The position numbers were made by a program, and so were the translations under genes. A stretch of 64,000 nt of DNA from positions 39,343-103,342 of the forward strand of contig NZ_JASFYG010000007.1 in assembly GCF_030055435.1 (NCBI RefSeq), given 5' to 3'. Source of the stretch: Methanothermobacter sp. Its GTDB lineage: Archaea; Methanobacteriota; Methanobacteria; Methanobacteriales; Methanothermobacteraceae. Each line of letters begins with the position of its first letter. Within the stretch, counting starts at the first letter, position 1. Under the pieces are notes generated by a model, which was not told the DNA's origin, searched no databases, and saw nothing but the letters and a program-made list of their open reading frames with translations. Positions 29,439-40,237 of this stretch are shown piece after piece.

Positions 29439-29825
29439 TTATGGATTGTACTCGTAGAAAAAGGTTTTTCTGTAATTTACAAGTTTCATGGGTTTTTCTG
29501 TGGCTATATTTTCCCCAGTGAGTGGTTTTATGATCAGCCGGGCACCAGCTGCGTCCGCTACCATCATAAGGGGGGTGTGGAGTTCAGATGGGGGTCTTAT
29601 GGAGTATATTGTGGCGGCATCCCTGTAGATATCCATGTCCGGTGAGGTGATGTCATCGTAAATTATGTCCCCACGGGAAGGTTTAATATCTGTTAGAATC
29701 AAATCAACTTTTGAATGTTTCATGATATAATCTGAAACATACAGGAATCTGCCGGCACCAACCTCAACAACACGGTCGGATGGCTGCGAACTCCTGATTA
29801 TGTAAAGTGCAAGATCTTCCCACAT
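29439..29825 (-). CDS. UPF0146 family protein (methyltransferase-like fold)
   Basis: 128 residues. RVVEVGAGRFLYVSDYI resembles the glycine-rich SAM-binding loop, and LILTDIKPSRG and YDDITSPDM continue the Rossmann pattern, but the protein is far shorter than active methyltransferases. This is the archaeal UPF0146 family; no function is known to me. Its start is 18 bp from the divergent rimI start. Confidence 0.82.
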   Translation of the reverse strand: MWEDLALYIIRSSQPSDRVVEVGAGRFLYVSDYIMKHSKVDLILTDIKPSRGDIIYDDITSPDMDIYRDAATIYSIRPPSELHTPLMMVADAAGARLIIKPLTGENIATEKPMKLVNYRKTFFYEYNP

Positions 29826-29843
29826 TGTACCACGGAGATAGAG

Positions 29844-30311
29844 ATGATAGTAAGGGAATTCAGACCACAGGACCTTAAAACGGTTCTGAAGATTGAGAGG
29901 GAATCATTTTCTGATCCCTACCCGGCACACCTCCTGAGGGACATATACAACCTTGGAGCAGGTTTCCTCGTGGCCCAGGAGGACGGCAGGGTCGTTGGAT
30001 TCATAATATTCTGGATCCGCTTTGAGGATGAAGGTCATATTATTTCACTTGCAGTTGATAAAGATTACCGCCGCCAGGGTGTCGGGGCTGAACTTGTGAG
30101 GACAGCCATAGGTATATTTGAAAAATTTCATATTAAAAATATTAAACTGGAGGTAAGGGCAAAGAATAGAGGGGCCATAAATTTCTACAGGGCCCTTGGC
30201 TTCAGTGAGGAGAAGGTTATAGCAAACTACTATGAGGATGGAGAGGACGCTGTGGTGATGAGGATGGATCTCCACTCTGGAGGAGATTCTCCTTATGATC
30301 ATGAATATTAA
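29844..30311 (+). CDS. rimI: N-alpha-acetyltransferase (RimI/Ard1-like)
   Basis: 155 residues, a single GNAT domain. The acetyl-CoA loop is in SLAVDKDYRRQGVGAELV, followed by IKLEVRAKNRGAINFYRALG and a closing NYYEDGEDAVVM, the pattern of RimI/Naa10 enzymes acetylating protein N-termini. The ribosome binding site is GGAGATAGAG. Its promoter must lie inside the divergent UPF0146 gene because the gap is only 18 bp. Confidence 0.92.
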   Translation: MIVREFRPQDLKTVLKIERESFSDPYPAHLLRDIYNLGAGFLVAQEDGRVVGFIIFWIRFEDEGHIISLAVDKDYRRQGVGAELVRTAIGIFEKFHIKNIKLEVRAKNRGAINFYRALGFSEEKVIANYYEDGEDAVVMRMDLHSGGDSPYDHEY

Positions 30312-30352
30312 ATTAAGTCTAACCAGTCAGAAGTCATGATCACGGTGGTGAA

Positions 30353-31435
30353 ATGTTTAGGGAAGCAAAATTAGCCTTGGAAGACGGTACAATAATAAAA
30401 GGAGAGGCATTTGGATTTGAAACAGTAAAGACGGGGGAAGTTGTATTTGCAACCGGCATGACGGGTTATGTTGAATCACTCACAGACCCCTCATACAAGG
30501 GCCAGATACTCATGCCAACCTACCCTCTGCAGGGCAACTATGGAATATCTGAGAAATGGTACCAGTCAGATGGTATAAAGGCCGAGGGCCTCATAGTGAG
30601 GGAGGAATGCCAGAAACCATCACACCAGCTATCAGAAAAGACACTCTCAGAGTTCCTTGAGGAATATGAAATCCCCGGCATAGCGGGTGTTGACACACGG
30701 GCCCTTACCATAAAGATAAGGGAGAGGGGTACCATGAAGGGTGCCCTTGCAACAGAGGAGATTGATGATGATGAACTCCTTGAACTGGCAGTGAACCAGC
30801 CAGACATAACCGAGATTGACCTTGTGGACCAGGTATGTGTCACCGAACCGGTCACCCTGAATGAGGACGCAGAGAGGAGGGTTGTTATAGTTGACTGCGG
30901 AATCAAGAGAAACAGCATAAGGGCCCTCCTTGAAAGGGATGTTGGTGTTGCTGTTGTACCCTACAGGATGGATCCAGAGGAAATAATGGAATATGACCCT
31001 GACGCACTCCTAATATCAAGCGGACCTGGTGACCCCACAAGGGTGAAGAAGGCCATAAGCACGGTCAGAACACTATCAGAACAGCTTCCCATATTCGGGA
31101 TATGTCTGGGACAGCAGATAATCGGCCTTGCATTCGGGGCCAGCATATACAAGATGAAATTCGGGCACAGGGGTATAAACCAGCCGGTGAAGGACCTCAG
31201 GACAGGCACGGTCTCAATAACATCCCAGAACCACGGGTTCACCATCGACCCGGACTCAGTAAGGGGGACGGATATTGAGATAACACAGCTGAACCTCAAC
31301 GACGGGACACCCGAGGCAATAGAACACAGGGAACTCCCAGTTTTCAGTGTCCAGTACCACCCTGAGGCAGGACCAGGGCCACATGATACCATGAACATCT
31401 TTGATCGCCTTGTAAGTGTTATGAAAGAATACTAG
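30353..31435 (+). CDS. carA: Carbamoyl-phosphate synthase small subunit
   Basis: 360 residues. The N-terminal half has [20 protein letters not shown]; the C-terminal class I glutaminase has the nucleophile Cys in [14 protein letters not shown] and the catalytic His-Glu in [13 protein letters not shown]. It delivers ammonia to CarB for carbamoyl phosphate, the precursor of pyrimidines and arginine. GGTGGTGAA precedes the ATG; carB begins 24 bp later. Confidence 0.97.
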   Translation: MFREAKLALEDGTIIKGEAFGFETVKTGEVVFATGMTGYVESLTDPSYKGQILMPTYPLQGNYGISEKWYQSDGIKAEGLIVREECQKPSHQLSEKTLSEFLEEYEIPGIAGVDTRALTIKIRERGTMKGALATEEIDDDELLELAVNQPDITEIDLVDQVCVTEPVTLNEDAERRVVIVDCGIKRNSIRALLERDVGVAVVPYRMDPEEIMEYDPDALLISSGPGDPTRVKKAISTVRTLSEQLPIFGICLGQQIIGLAFGASIYKMKFGHRGINQPVKDLRTGTVSITSQNHGFTIDPDSVRGTDIEITQLNLNDGTPEAIEHRELPVFSVQYHPEAGPGPHDTMNIFDRLVSVMKEY

Positions 31436-31459
31436 GATAAGAGGAAGATGGGGATATAA

Positions 31460-34400
31460 ATGCCGCGGGATGAAAGCATCAACAAGGTACTTATCATAGG
31501 ATCCGGCCCTATACAGATAGGGCAGGCTGCTGAATTTGATTACTCAGGTTCTCAGGCATGCAAATCACTGAGGGAGGAGGGGATTGAAACAGTACTCGTC
31601 AATTCAAACCCTGCCACCATCCAGACCGACATGGAAATGGCTGACAGGGTCTATGTGGAGCCCCTCACACCTGAAATAGTTGCAAAGATAATCGAAAAGG
31701 AGAAACCCGACGCAGTACTCCCAACCATGGGGGGACAGACAGGCCTCAACGTTGCAACGGGCCTTGCAGAGATGGGAGCCCTTGAGGGCGTGAAGGTTAT
31801 AGGGTCCTCCATTGAGACCATAAGAAACGTTGAGAACCGTGAACTCTTTGACAGTTTCATGAAGAAACTCAACGAGCCAGTACCCGCAGCAAGAGCAGTA
31901 AATTCAGTTGAAGAGGCCCTTGAAGCTGTTGAAGAGATAGGTTATCCTGTTATAGTGAGGCCAGCATTCACCCTTGGGGGTACCGGTGGTGGTGTGGCCC
32001 ATAACCGTGATGAGCTCATTGAGATAGCCACCAGGGGCCTTGAGATGAGCTTCATCAATCAGGTCCTCATAGACCAGTCGGTCATGGGCTGGAAGGAATT
32101 CGAGTATGAGGTCATGAGGGACCGAAATGACACCTGCATAATCGTCTGTAACATGGAGAACATCGACCCCATGGGCATACACACGGGGGAGAGCGTGGTG
32201 GTTGCGCCGGCCCAGACCCTCAGTGACGAGGACAACCAGAGGCTGAGGGATGCGGCAATAAAGATCATAAGGGCCCTCAAGATTGAGGGGGGCTGCAACA
32301 TACAGTTCGCTGTCCACCCGGAGACAGGCGAGTACAAGGTCATAGAGGTGAACCCGAGGGTGAGCAGGAGCAGTGCACTGGCATCAAAGGCCACAGGTTA
32401 CCCCATAGCCAAGATCGCTGCCAAGATAGCCGTTGGGATGACCCTCGATGAGATAGAGAATGACATAACAAAGGAGACACCGGCATCCTTTGAGCCATCC
32501 ATCGACTACATTGTGACAAAGATTCCAAGGTGGCCCTTTGATAAGTTCAGGGGGATAAGCCGGGAGATAGGGGTTCAGATGAAATCCACAGGGGAGGTTA
32601 TGGCTATAGGAAGAACCCTTGAGGAGTCCCTTAACAAGGCCATAAGATCTCTTGATATAGGTGCTGATGGCTTCATGGAGATACCCTACACCAAAAAGGA
32701 CCTTGAGAACCCCACTGATCTCAGGCTGTTCCAGATATACACAGCCCTTAAGGACGGTATGAGTATAGATGAGATACATGAACTTACGAATATAGACCCA
32801 TTCTTCCTGGAGAAGATACTGAACATAGTGAACTTCGAGTCATCTCTAACCAGAGAATCCCTGAGGGATCCCAGGGTTCTCCTCAAGGCAAAGAGGATGG
32901 GCTTTTCAGATTCAAGGCTGGCATCAATAACAGGGCTCACAGAATCCGAAATAAGGTCCCTCAGAATCAAGAATAATATAAAACCTGTCTACAAGATGGT
33001 TGACACCTGTGCAGCTGAATTTGAGGCTAAAACACCCTACTACTATGGCTGCTATGACCTTGAAGATGAGGTTGAGGTTTCAGACAGGAAGAAGGTCCTC
33101 ATCATAGGTTCAGGTCCAATAAGGATAGGTCAGGGCATAGAATTCGATTACTGCTGTGTACATGCAGCAATGGCACTAAGTGAAGAGGGCTACGAGACCA
33201 TAATGGTTAACAACAACCCTGAAACCGTGAGTACAGATTATGACATATCTGATAAGCTCTACTTTGAACCCCTCACACTGGAGGACGTCCTTGCTGTGAT
33301 AGATAAGGAGAAACCTGAGGGCGTCGTGGTACAGTTTGGGGGCCAGACATCCATAAACCTTGCAGTGCCCCTGGCAGAGGAGGGTGTCAGGATACTGGGG
33401 ACACCACATGAGAGTATAGACAGGGTTGAGGACCGTGAAAGGTTCAGCCGTGTCCTTGATAAGCTGGGGATCCCACAGGCACCCTACGGAATCGCCAAGT
33501 CCTTTGAGGATGCAAGGGGGGTGGCTGAACTCATAGGGTACCCTGTACTTGTACGGCCATCATATGTCCTCGGTGGAAGGGCAATGGAGATAGTCTACGA
33601 TGAGAGAGAACTTGAGGAGTACATGAAGGAGGCTGTGAGGGTATCCCCTGAGCATCCCATCCTGGTGGATAAGTTTCTTGAGGATGCAATCGAGGTTGAC
33701 GTGGATGCCCTCTCTGATGGAACCGACGTCTACATTGGGGGGATAATGGAGCACATAGAGGAGGCGGGGGTCCACTCAGGGGACTCAGCATGTGTGATAC
33801 CACCGCAGAGCATCCCACAGGAGATAATTGAAACCATAAAGGAGTATACAAGGAAACTTGCCCTTGAACTTGAGGTTGTGGGCCTAATAAACATCCAGTA
33901 CGCCGTGAAACCCGACTCTGACCCAGCAGTCTACATACTTGAGGCGAACCCCCGGGCCAGCCGTACCGTTCCATTTGTCAGTAAGGCCACAGGCGTACCC
34001 CTTGCCAAAATCGCTGCCAAGCTGATGATGGGGGCGAAGCTCAGGGACCTTGGATTAACAGAGGAGAAGGAGATAGAGCATGTGGCGGTGAAGGAGTCTG
34101 TTTTTCCCTTCATAAAGCTGCCAGGGGCAGACTCGGTGCTGGGCCCTGAGATGAAATCCACCGGCGAGGCAATGGGTATCGATGAGAACTTTGGGATAGC
34201 CTACTACAAGTCCCAGCTATCTGCCAGTATGGACCTCCTCACAGAGGGAAAGGTATTCATAAGCGTCAGGGACCAGGATAAGGACAAGATAGCCGACATC
34301 GTTAAAAAGGCCAGTGACCTGGGCTTCAAGATCATGGCAACCCGTGGGACAGCAAGGGCGGTCAGTGACATAGCCGATATAGAGGTTGTGAGGAAGGTGA

Positions 34401-34639
34401 GCCAGGGGTCACCAAACATAAGGGACTCCATACTTAATGGTGAAGTTGGTCTCATAATCAACACACCATCAGGGAAGCAGTCAGCCGACGATGGCTATCT
34501 AATAAGGAGAATGGCCGTAGAACTTGGAATACCCTACGTTACGACACTTGCTGGGGCAAGGGCAGCCCTTAATGCCATTGAGGCTGTTCGACTTGGAAGG
34601 ATAACTGTGAAGTCCCTTGACGAATACCACGGGATGTGA
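31460..34639 (+). CDS. carB: Carbamoyl-phosphate synthase large subunit
   Basis: 1059 residues, full length. Two homologous halves begin [20 protein letters not shown] and [23 protein letters not shown]-grasp blocks with [18 protein letters not shown] and [12 protein letters not shown] sequences follow, an oligomerisation domain lies between, and a C-terminal MGS-like allosteric domain contains [13 protein letters not shown]. It makes carbamoyl phosphate from bicarbonate, ammonia and two ATP. From memory, this gene is split in the Methanothermobacter delta H annotation; here it is intact. Confidence 0.97.
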   Translation: MPRDESINKVLIIGSGPIQIGQAAEFDYSGSQACKSLREEGIETVLVNSNPATIQTDMEMADRVYVEPLTPEIVAKIIEKEKPDAVLPTMGGQTGLNVATGLAEMGALEGVKVIGSSIETIRNVENRELFDSFMKKLNEPVPAARAVNSVEEALEAVEEIGYPVIVRPAFTLGGTGGGVAHNRDELIEIATRGLEMSFINQVLIDQSVMGWKEFEYEVMRDRNDTCIIVCNMENIDPMGIHTGESVVVAPAQTLSDEDNQRLRDAAIKIIRALKIEGGCNIQFAVHPETGEYKVIEVNPRVSRSSALASKATGYPIAKIAAKIAVGMTLDEIENDITKETPASFEPSIDYIVTKIPRWPFDKFRGISREIGVQMKSTGEVMAIGRTLEESLNKAIRSLDIGADGFMEIPYTKKDLENPTDLRLFQIYTALKDGMSIDEIHELTNIDPFFLEKILNIVNFESSLTRESLRDPRVLLKAKRMGFSDSRLASITGLTESEIRSLRIKNNIKPVYKMVDTCAAEFEAKTPYYYGCYDLEDEVEVSDRKKVLIIGSGPIRIGQGIEFDYCCVHAAMALSEEGYETIMVNNNPETVSTDYDISDKLYFEPLTLEDVLAVIDKEKPEGVVVQFGGQTSINLAVPLAEEGVRILGTPHESIDRVEDRERFSRVLDKLGIPQAPYGIAKSFEDARGVAELIGYPVLVRPSYVLGGRAMEIVYDERELEEYMKEAVRVSPEHPILVDKFLEDAIEVDVDALSDGTDVYIGGIMEHIEEAGVHSGDSACVIPPQSIPQEIIETIKEYTRKLALELEVVGLINIQYAVKPDSDPAVYILEANPRASRTVPFVSKATGVPLAKIAAKLMMGAKLRDLGLTEEKEIEHVAVKESVFPFIKLPGADSVLGPEMKSTGEAMGIDENFGIAYYKSQLSASMDLLTEGKVFISVRDQDKDKIADIVKKASDLGFKIMATRGTARAVSDIADIEVVRKVSQGSPNIRDSILNGEVGLIINTPSGKQSADDGYLIRRMAVELGIPYVTTLAGARAALNAIEAVRLGRITVKSLDEYHGM

Positions 34640-34706
34640 TCCATTGCACCAACTTTTCCTTAAAATTTAAACTGTTGTGATATTATAGAATGTAGCGGTG
34701 AAGAAC

Positions 34707-36038
34707 ATGAGATATGGGAAACTCATGCTCGCTGCATTCATAATATTATCACTCACTGCATTACCACTATCAGAGGCCCACATACTCATAGTTGCAGACA
34801 GCCTCTCAGATAGCAGCTGCATGTATGATGAGGCAAAGAAGGTTGCAACAACCCTCAAGAACAGGGGTTACCAGGTAGTTGAACTCTACAAGGGAAATGC
34901 AACCATTAAGAACATACTCAAGGGCATGTACGGTGCAGATGCTGTGATATACGCGGGCCATGGAGGATATATGTCAGGAAACTATGACTGCCGTGGGGGC
35001 TATGCCAGCCCACCATTCTCACTGGTTGCAAGTGACGGCTACATATGGAGTGCAGGTGACATGGTGCAGGTCAATGGACAGACATTTTACCTGCCATTCA
35101 AGGAAGGAATACCTGTAATATTACTCCACGCATGCTTCTCAACTGGATGGGTTGAGGATTATGAGGTTAAAAACCCCATAGAGACCATCTATCACTTCTC
35201 AAGGATGTTCACAGGTTCAGGCGCCAACTACTATGCCACTGCATATGATGGTGCAGAGATAATATACGACTTCCTCAACGGCTCCAGGAACTTCTATGAG
35301 GCCAACCAGAATAATAACTATGAGGTTATAAATAAGAGCACAGTTTACAATGGCACAGCCATCTGGCGCAACGACCATGGATGGGCGGCCTTTGTCGGGG
35401 ACTGGAACGGCACATTCCCAAGAGCCAGCGATACAACACCCTATGATGATGCCGCCGCAGAGGAATGGTACAGAACCAAGGTCAAACCCAATTTCACAGG
35501 AAGCAAACCAGTGGCGGACTTCACATACACCTACTGCGGTTCAACATCACTTCGAACATTCACCTTCAAGTCAACTGCATATGACCCTGATAACGACACA
35601 TTAACACTCAAATGGAACTTCGGTGACGGCTCAACAGCAACATGTGAAGAGGTAACCCACACCTATGCAAGGGAGGGCTACTACACAGTTTCACTGACCG
35701 TTACAGATAGCAACGGCTTAATCTCAGTTAAGAAGAAGACAATCACAGTTGGAAACCCAAAACCCGACCTTGTGGTAACGGGGACAAGAAAATCTGGAAG
35801 CACACTCTACATATACGTTAAGAACCAGGGAACAGCTGCAGCCAGAAACTTCTATACAAGGGTGTGGTATGGCAGCTCCTCAACAAAGAACTATAAACAG
35901 ATGTACACAGGTACACTGAATCCTGGTGCAACAGTCACACTAAAGACCTACTATAAGTACTCACGGGGCACGGTTAAGGTCGACTACTACAATGGGGTTT
36001 CTGAGAAATCAGAAACAAACAACATCAGGAAATTCTGA
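34707..36038 (+). CDS. Secreted caspase/gingipain-like (clan CD) protein with PKD and CARDB domains
   Basis: 443 residues. There is a signal peptide (about 1-24, cleavage near SEA), then a Rossmann-like domain: VIYAGHGGY puts a His-Gly at 85-86 after a hydrophobic strand, and VILLHACFSTGW puts Ala-Cys at 142-143 after a second strand. That is the catalytic dyad layout of clan CD cysteine peptidases (caspases, gingipains, CHAT). Residues about 268-350 form a PKD domain (WNFGDGS, HTYAREGYYTVSLTV), and the last 90 a CARDB-like domain (DLVVTGTRKSGSTLYIYVKN). The GTG at 34698 is in frame, but GGTGAAGAAC is spaced for the ATG at 34707. The substrate is unknown. Confidence 0.72.
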   Translation: MRYGKLMLAAFIILSLTALPLSEAHILIVADSLSDSSCMYDEAKKVATTLKNRGYQVVELYKGNATIKNILKGMYGADAVIYAGHGGYMSGNYDCRGGYASPPFSLVASDGYIWSAGDMVQVNGQTFYLPFKEGIPVILLHACFSTGWVEDYEVKNPIETIYHFSRMFTGSGANYYATAYDGAEIIYDFLNGSRNFYEANQNNNYEVINKSTVYNGTAIWRNDHGWAAFVGDWNGTFPRASDTTPYDDAAAEEWYRTKVKPNFTGSKPVADFTYTYCGSTSLRTFTFKSTAYDPDNDTLTLKWNFGDGSTATCEEVTHTYAREGYYTVSLTVTDSNGLISVKKKTITVGNPKPDLVVTGTRKSGSTLYIYVKNQGTAAARNFYTRVWYGSSSTKNYKQMYTGTLNPGATVTLKTYYKYSRGTVKVDYYNGVSEKSETNNIRKF

Positions 36039-36087
36039 ACAATATCTCATTAATTCTTTCCTCAGGAACTCATGGATGTCTGAATAA

Positions 36088-36100
36088 TTATTTTTTTATT
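36088..36100 (+). terminator. T-rich terminator after the clan CD protein gene
   Basis: TTATTTTTTTATT, with seven consecutive T, lies 50 bp after the stop codon and just before the TATA box of the next gene. Confidence 0.5.
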
Positions 36101-36120
36101 CCTCTCCTGCTTACAAAGAG

Positions 36121-36130
36121 ATAAAATATA
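36121..36130 (+). promoter_or_regulatory. TATA box of the amidohydrolase gene (leaderless)
   Basis: ATAAAATATA is centred about 25 bp before the ATG at 36151, and there is no ribosome binding site between. That distance equals the archaeal TATA-to-start spacing, so the transcript probably begins at the start codon. Confidence 0.6.
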
Positions 36131-36150
36131 GCAAAAACCAATATTCAAAT

Positions 36151-37299
36151 ATGCTTGTTGTTGAAAACGGGACTGTCCTACGTGGTGCAAGCCTGAGACC
36201 CGAAAAGACAAACCTCCTCATTGAAGATGGCATCATAGCCGAGATAACACCTGATAGGATCCCTGGAAGCAACAGGATTGATGCATCAGGCCTCATGGTT
36301 GCACCTGCCCTTGTGAACTCCCATGTGCACCTTGGAGATTCAGTTGCAATGGACTTGGGTGATGGGAGGCCACTTGAAGATATAGTGAGACCCCCCAATG
36401 GCCTGAAACACCTGATACTTGCATCATCCACGCCCTGGGAACTTAAAGCATCCATGAAGGATGCGATGTTTGACATGATGGCCCATGGCACAGGATCATT
36501 CATTGACTACAGAGAGGGTGGTGTTGAGGGTGCTGAACTCCTCACTGAAGCAATGGATGATCTCCAACTGAAGGGAATGATATTAGGAAGGGACCCTGTG
36601 GTTTTTGACCCTGAAGCATCAAATGCTGAGGTCAGACGTGCTGTGAGAAGGATCCTTGAGGTATCTGATGGCTTTGCACCAAGTGGTATGGGTGAGATAA
36701 CCGACGAGGCAGCTCGCATAATCGTTGATGAATGTGAAAGGATGGGTAAGGTTGCATCGATTCACGTTGCAGAGCACCCAGAATCCCAGAGGAGGTCACT
36801 TGAAGAGACAGGCAGGAGTGAGGTTGAAAGGGCTGTGGATGCTGGATTTAAGCTTCTGGTGCACCTCACAAACCCAGTCAAGGATGACCTTGAAATTGTA
36901 AGGGAAAGCGGGGCATCGGTTGTGCTCTGCCCCAGATCCAACGGGGCGCTTTCAGCAGGCATACCCCCAGTTAAGAGGATGCATGAGATGGGCATAAATC
37001 TCCTTCTCGGCACAGACAACGTCATGTTCAACTCGCCGGACCTCCTCAGGGAGATGGAGTACACTCTGAAGGTTACAAGGGGATCCACAGGCGAATACTT
37101 CCCACCACTTGAGGTGCTGAGGATGGCAACAGTTAACGCATCGGAGATAACGGGTGGGGGTGTTATTGAGGAGGGATTCCCGGCGAACCTCATGATCACT
37201 GAGAAACTATCCGCTGACCCCTACCTCTCCATCATAAACCGTACTGAATCGAAAAATATAATATATTTAATAATAAAAGGTAAATTAGTTAAGAGGTGA
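36151..37299 (+). CDS. Amidohydrolase family protein (chlorohydrolase/deaminase-like)
   Basis: 382 residues. A metal-dependent hydrolase barrel: NSHVHLGD (HxH pair), [17 protein letters not shown] and [16 protein letters not shown] give the expected His, His, His and Asp ligands for one metal, and the small beta sandwich is formed by both ends. Relatives deaminate purines or pyrimidines or act on S-adenosylhomocysteine-type substrates; the specificity cannot be read. It appears leaderless. The universal stress protein gene follows 4 bp later. Confidence 0.88.
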   Translation: MLVVENGTVLRGASLRPEKTNLLIEDGIIAEITPDRIPGSNRIDASGLMVAPALVNSHVHLGDSVAMDLGDGRPLEDIVRPPNGLKHLILASSTPWELKASMKDAMFDMMAHGTGSFIDYREGGVEGAELLTEAMDDLQLKGMILGRDPVVFDPEASNAEVRRAVRRILEVSDGFAPSGMGEITDEAARIIVDECERMGKVASIHVAEHPESQRRSLEETGRSEVERAVDAGFKLLVHLTNPVKDDLEIVRESGASVVLCPRSNGALSAGIPPVKRMHEMGINLLLGTDNVMFNSPDLLREMEYTLKVTRGSTGEYFPPLEVLRMATVNASEITGGGVIEEGFPANLMITEKLSADPYLSIINRTESKNIIYLIIKGKLVKR

Positions 37300-37303
37300 G
37301 GCT

Positions 37304-37735
37304 ATGTACAGTAAAATCCTGCTCCCAACCGACGGCTCAAAACATGCCAACAAGGCAGCTGAACATGCTATATGGATTGCCAGGGAAAGTGGAGCCGAGA
37401 TAATCGCTTTAACAGTTATGGAGACATCATCCCTTGTGGGTCTCCCGGCAGACGACCTTATAATAAGGTTGAGGGAGATGCTGGAGGAGGAGGCATCAAG
37501 GTCCCTTGAAGCCGTTAAGAAGCTTGTTGAGGAATCAGGGGCAGGTGTTAAACTGACACTCAGGACCGATGAGGGTTCACCTGCAGAGGCCATATTGAGG
37601 ACAGTGGAGAAGGAGGGCGTGGATCTCGTGGTCATGGGAACCTCAGGCAAACACGGCCTTGACAGATTTCTTCTGGGCAGCGTGGCAGAGAAGGTGGTAA
37701 GGTCAGCGGGCTGCCCGGTCCTTGTTGTTCACTGA
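37304..37735 (+). CDS. Universal stress protein (UspA family)
   Basis: 143 residues. [20 protein letters not shown] at the start and [24 protein letters not shown] near the end give the ATP-binding G-x2-G-x9-G-S motif, so this is the ATP-binding type. Dimers modulate stress responses; no specific partner is evident. GAGGTGAGGCT precedes the ATG; an eight-T run follows the stop. Confidence 0.95.
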   Translation: MYSKILLPTDGSKHANKAAEHAIWIARESGAEIIALTVMETSSLVGLPADDLIIRLREMLEEEASRSLEAVKKLVEESGAGVKLTLRTDEGSPAEAILRTVEKEGVDLVVMGTSGKHGLDRFLLGSVAEKVVRSAGCPVLVVH

Positions 37736-37774
37736 AAACCATTTTTTTTAACCGACTCGCTTCTGGTGTTGGTC

Positions 37775-38620
37775 ATGCTTGTAAAGGAGATAATGTCAGA
37801 GAAAATACACTATGTAACTGTTCCAGGAAACAGGGCAACAGCCCTTGAACTCATGAGAAAGGAGAATGTATCAGGGCTTCCAGTTGTTAAAAAGGGAACA
37901 GAAGAACTTGTGGGGATAATAACCAGATCAGACCTTGTTGAGAATCCAGATGAGGAGCAGATAGCGCTGATAATGACGAGGAATCCCGTCACAGTAGCCC
38001 CAGACGATGACGTCAGGGTGGCTGCAGAGAGGATGCTCGAGCGGAACATCCGGAGGGTCCCTGTTGTTGACCAGGACAAGCTTGTGGGTATAGTGACAAG
38101 CTATGACCTTGTTGCAGGTGCAATTGCAGAGATGGAAATCGATGAACCAGTGGAGAATTACATGACAAGGAACATCCCCACAACATGGGACAGAACACCT
38201 CTCAGCGTGGCATTTGAGATAATGAGGTACTTCGGGCTGAAGGTGCTCCTGACCCTCAACAACAGCGGTGAACTCTCAGGGGTCCTCACAGAGACAGACT
38301 TCATAAATGAAAGCGAGGTTGTCTCTGAAAGCACGGTTCATAATACATCCGTGGGTACAGAGGGTGACAGGTGGGCCTGGGACAGTAAAAACGTGCTCTA
38401 CGTTATAAAAAACCAGCTCAAATTCCCTGACAAGGAGGTCAGGGACGTTGCAACAACAGATATAGTCACCGCAACCACCTCAACAACGGTCACCTCCTGC
38501 GCAAGGAAGATGAAGAGGAGGAACATTGAACAGATACCCATCATAGACTATGAGGGAAACCTCACCGGGCTTGCAAGGGCCAATGACCTTATAAGTGCTC
38601 TGATTGATTCAAATGAGTGA
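37775..38620 (+). CDS. CBS-domain protein with four CBS motifs
   Basis: 281 residues made only of CBS repeats: [39 protein letters not shown], a degenerate third, and [20 protein letters not shown], forming two Bateman modules. These bind adenine nucleotides or SAM and signal energy state, but no effector domain is attached. GGTG at 37765 is spaced for the ATG at 37775. The next gene overlaps its stop by 8 bp and may encode its partner. Confidence 0.92.
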   Translation: MLVKEIMSEKIHYVTVPGNRATALELMRKENVSGLPVVKKGTEELVGIITRSDLVENPDEEQIALIMTRNPVTVAPDDDVRVAAERMLERNIRRVPVVDQDKLVGIVTSYDLVAGAIAEMEIDEPVENYMTRNIPTTWDRTPLSVAFEIMRYFGLKVLLTLNNSGELSGVLTETDFINESEVVSESTVHNTSVGTEGDRWAWDSKNVLYVIKNQLKFPDKEVRDVATTDIVTATTSTTVTSCARKMKRRNIEQIPIIDYEGNLTGLARANDLISALIDSNE

Positions 38621-39029
38621 CCAGAGAATAAACCTGAAGGCCTCTAAGGGCTCTCTGAGGGTGGTGGCTAAAAACCATGGTGAGGTCTCAATAAGGGACA
38701 TCGAGATAAAGATGCTACTCGGCTACTGCTGGTGGTATGATCTGCCGGTTATTGAGACACTGCTGGATGTACTTGAGATGACACTGAAGAGGGCCATCTC
38801 TGAGGTACTCCCCCATGATGAGCTACTGCTTGATTACACGGTGAGGACAAATGACCTCCCTGATGACTCCAGTGAGGTTGAGATAATTTTCAAGGGGATA
38901 AGTGCCGATGGTATTGAGTTCAGCACCCCCTCTGGACTTGTTTTAAGGGGTGATGATTCAAGGGGTCTCCTTCAGAAGATCACTGCCTTCAGAAGAAAGG
39001 TTGATGAAAATATTCAGAGGGTCCTATGA
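38613..39029 (+). CDS. Uncharacterised protein coupled to the CBS gene
   Basis: 138 residues, soluble, no recognised family. Visible features: an N-terminal beta stretch ([20 protein letters not shown]), an aromatic patch YCWWYDLP, and an amphipathic helix [14 protein letters not shown]. The ATG at 38613 lies within the end of the CBS gene (ATGAGTGA), implying translational coupling. A role as partner of the CBS sensor is inference from the overlap. Confidence 0.65.
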   Translation: MSDQRINLKASKGSLRVVAKNHGEVSIRDIEIKMLLGYCWWYDLPVIETLLDVLEMTLKRAISEVLPHDELLLDYTVRTNDLPDDSSEVEIIFKGISADGIEFSTPSGLVLRGDDSRGLLQKITAFRRKVDENIQRVL

Positions 39030-39136
39030 CCTGACAATCCTCAATGCAAATAATCTACCGCGTTATGCCTGGACAATAGTGTTTCTTATCACTCAGCAGC
39101 TAATCACAAGATATTGGATGAGTTATCACTAGACCT

Positions 39137-40237
39137 TCATGTTTGTGGTGGGGAGTGGTTCTGTGACTCTATGTCCTCATGCTCCCTTATTATGTGTGGC
39201 AGCACCTCAAGGAGCACATCCTCGGCATCTTCCCTGTCCCTAACCCTTCTTGCCACTATCTTCCCGTTCCTGAATATGGTCACGTTACTGTCACCCACCT
39301 CAACCATGATGACACCCATCTTCTCTGAGCATCGGGGCTTCCTCTTTTCCATCCTTTCACAAGTTTCTTTTATATCGATGTGGTAGGGCAGCTTAACCTC
39401 GAACATTATCCTTGATTCAGCATCCCTGCAAGGACTGTAAAGTACAATGTCCCTCTCACTCTCCCTGTAGCCTGTGAGGTCCAGGAGCACTCTCTCAAAC
39501 CCGACGGCCATCAACTCATTCTTTATATGCCTCAGATTTGCTGCATTGAGGAGCCTCTCAGGTTCATCAACCTCTATTATTGCAGAGCCCCCCTCATGTC
39601 TGACCCTCACGCTGCCCTCACCGTAGAGTCCCCTGATGAGGGTTTCAGCATATGATACCCTGTTTATCCGTTCAGGCGTTATCTCCTGATCCTTTATCCT
39701 TGTTGCAAGGCATGTGGTATTCTCTGAGTATTCAAGGTTCCTTTTTTTGAGATATTCAAGGACGTCACTCCGTGTAATCCCCGCATCGAGTAGAGGGGTC
39801 TCTATACCCAGCAGATGGTTAACTAGGGTGCCAGGACGGTCCTCAAACATGTCACTTGCGGTTGTTCCATCAAGGACCGCCTCAAAACCCCTTTTTTTGG
39901 CCTCTTCGAGTATTGAACTGTATATGATGTTCTTGCATACAAGGCACCTCTGGGGGGTGTTACTCACAAACTCCTGGTTTTCAAGGAGCGGCCTGTTTAT
40001 TATAAAGTGCTCAACCCCAAGGGATCCGGCAATTGATGATGCATTTTCTATAAAGCCACGGGGCATAACACCTGTGTCAACTGTGAATGCAGCAACTGCA
40101 TCAGCCGAATCCACTGCAATATCAAGCAGTGCTGTACTATCAGCCCCCCCTGAGAATCCAACAGCAACCCTTCGGCCCTTGAGGGCCTCCTTCACCTTTT
40201 CTATCTTTGATTCAAGATCCATGAGTTTCACATCCAT
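39137..40237 (-). CDS. LarE-like PP-loop sulfur transferase with C-terminal extension
   Basis: 366 residues. PP-loop GFSGGADSTAL (27-37) binds ATP. Three cysteines, Cys98 and Cys101 (RCLVCKN) and Cys176 (TTCLATR), are placed as in LarE proteins that hold a [4Fe-4S] cluster and insert sulfur into the nickel-pincer cofactor. The LarE core ends near 258; about 108 more residues follow, with Cys270, Cys293 and Cys303, and are not typical of LarE. GAGGATC precedes the ATG at 40237, which lies inside tfuA (26-bp overlap). No larB or larC is nearby; the operon contains ycaO and tfuA, so sulfur delivery to thioamidation is a reasonable inference. Confidence 0.8.
   Translation of the reverse strand: MDVKLMDLESKIEKVKEALKGRRVAVGFSGGADSTALLDIAVDSADAVAAFTVDTGVMPRGFIENASSIAGSLGVEHFIINRPLLENQEFVSNTPQRCLVCKNIIYSSILEEAKKRGFEAVLDGTTASDMFEDRPGTLVNHLLGIETPLLDAGITRSDVLEYLKKRNLEYSENTTCLATRIKDQEITPERINRVSYAETLIRGLYGEGSVRVRHEGGSAIIEVDEPERLLNAANLRHIKNELMAVGFERVLLDLTGYRESERDIVLYSPCRDAESRIMFEVKLPYHIDIKETCERMEKRKPRCSEKMGVIMVEVGDSNVTIFRNGKIVARRVRDREDAEDVLLEVLPHIIREHEDIESQNHSPPQT

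Noticed and set aside
31460..34639. Possible split of carB, as I recall from another Methanothermobacter annotation
   Set aside because: The frame is continuous for 1059 residues here with both ATP-grasp halves and the allosteric domain.
39137..40237. Nickel-pincer cofactor (LarBCE) role for the LarE-like protein
   Set aside because: No larB, larC or lactate racemase gene is nearby, and the protein carries a non-LarE extension; the ycaO/tfuA context fits better.
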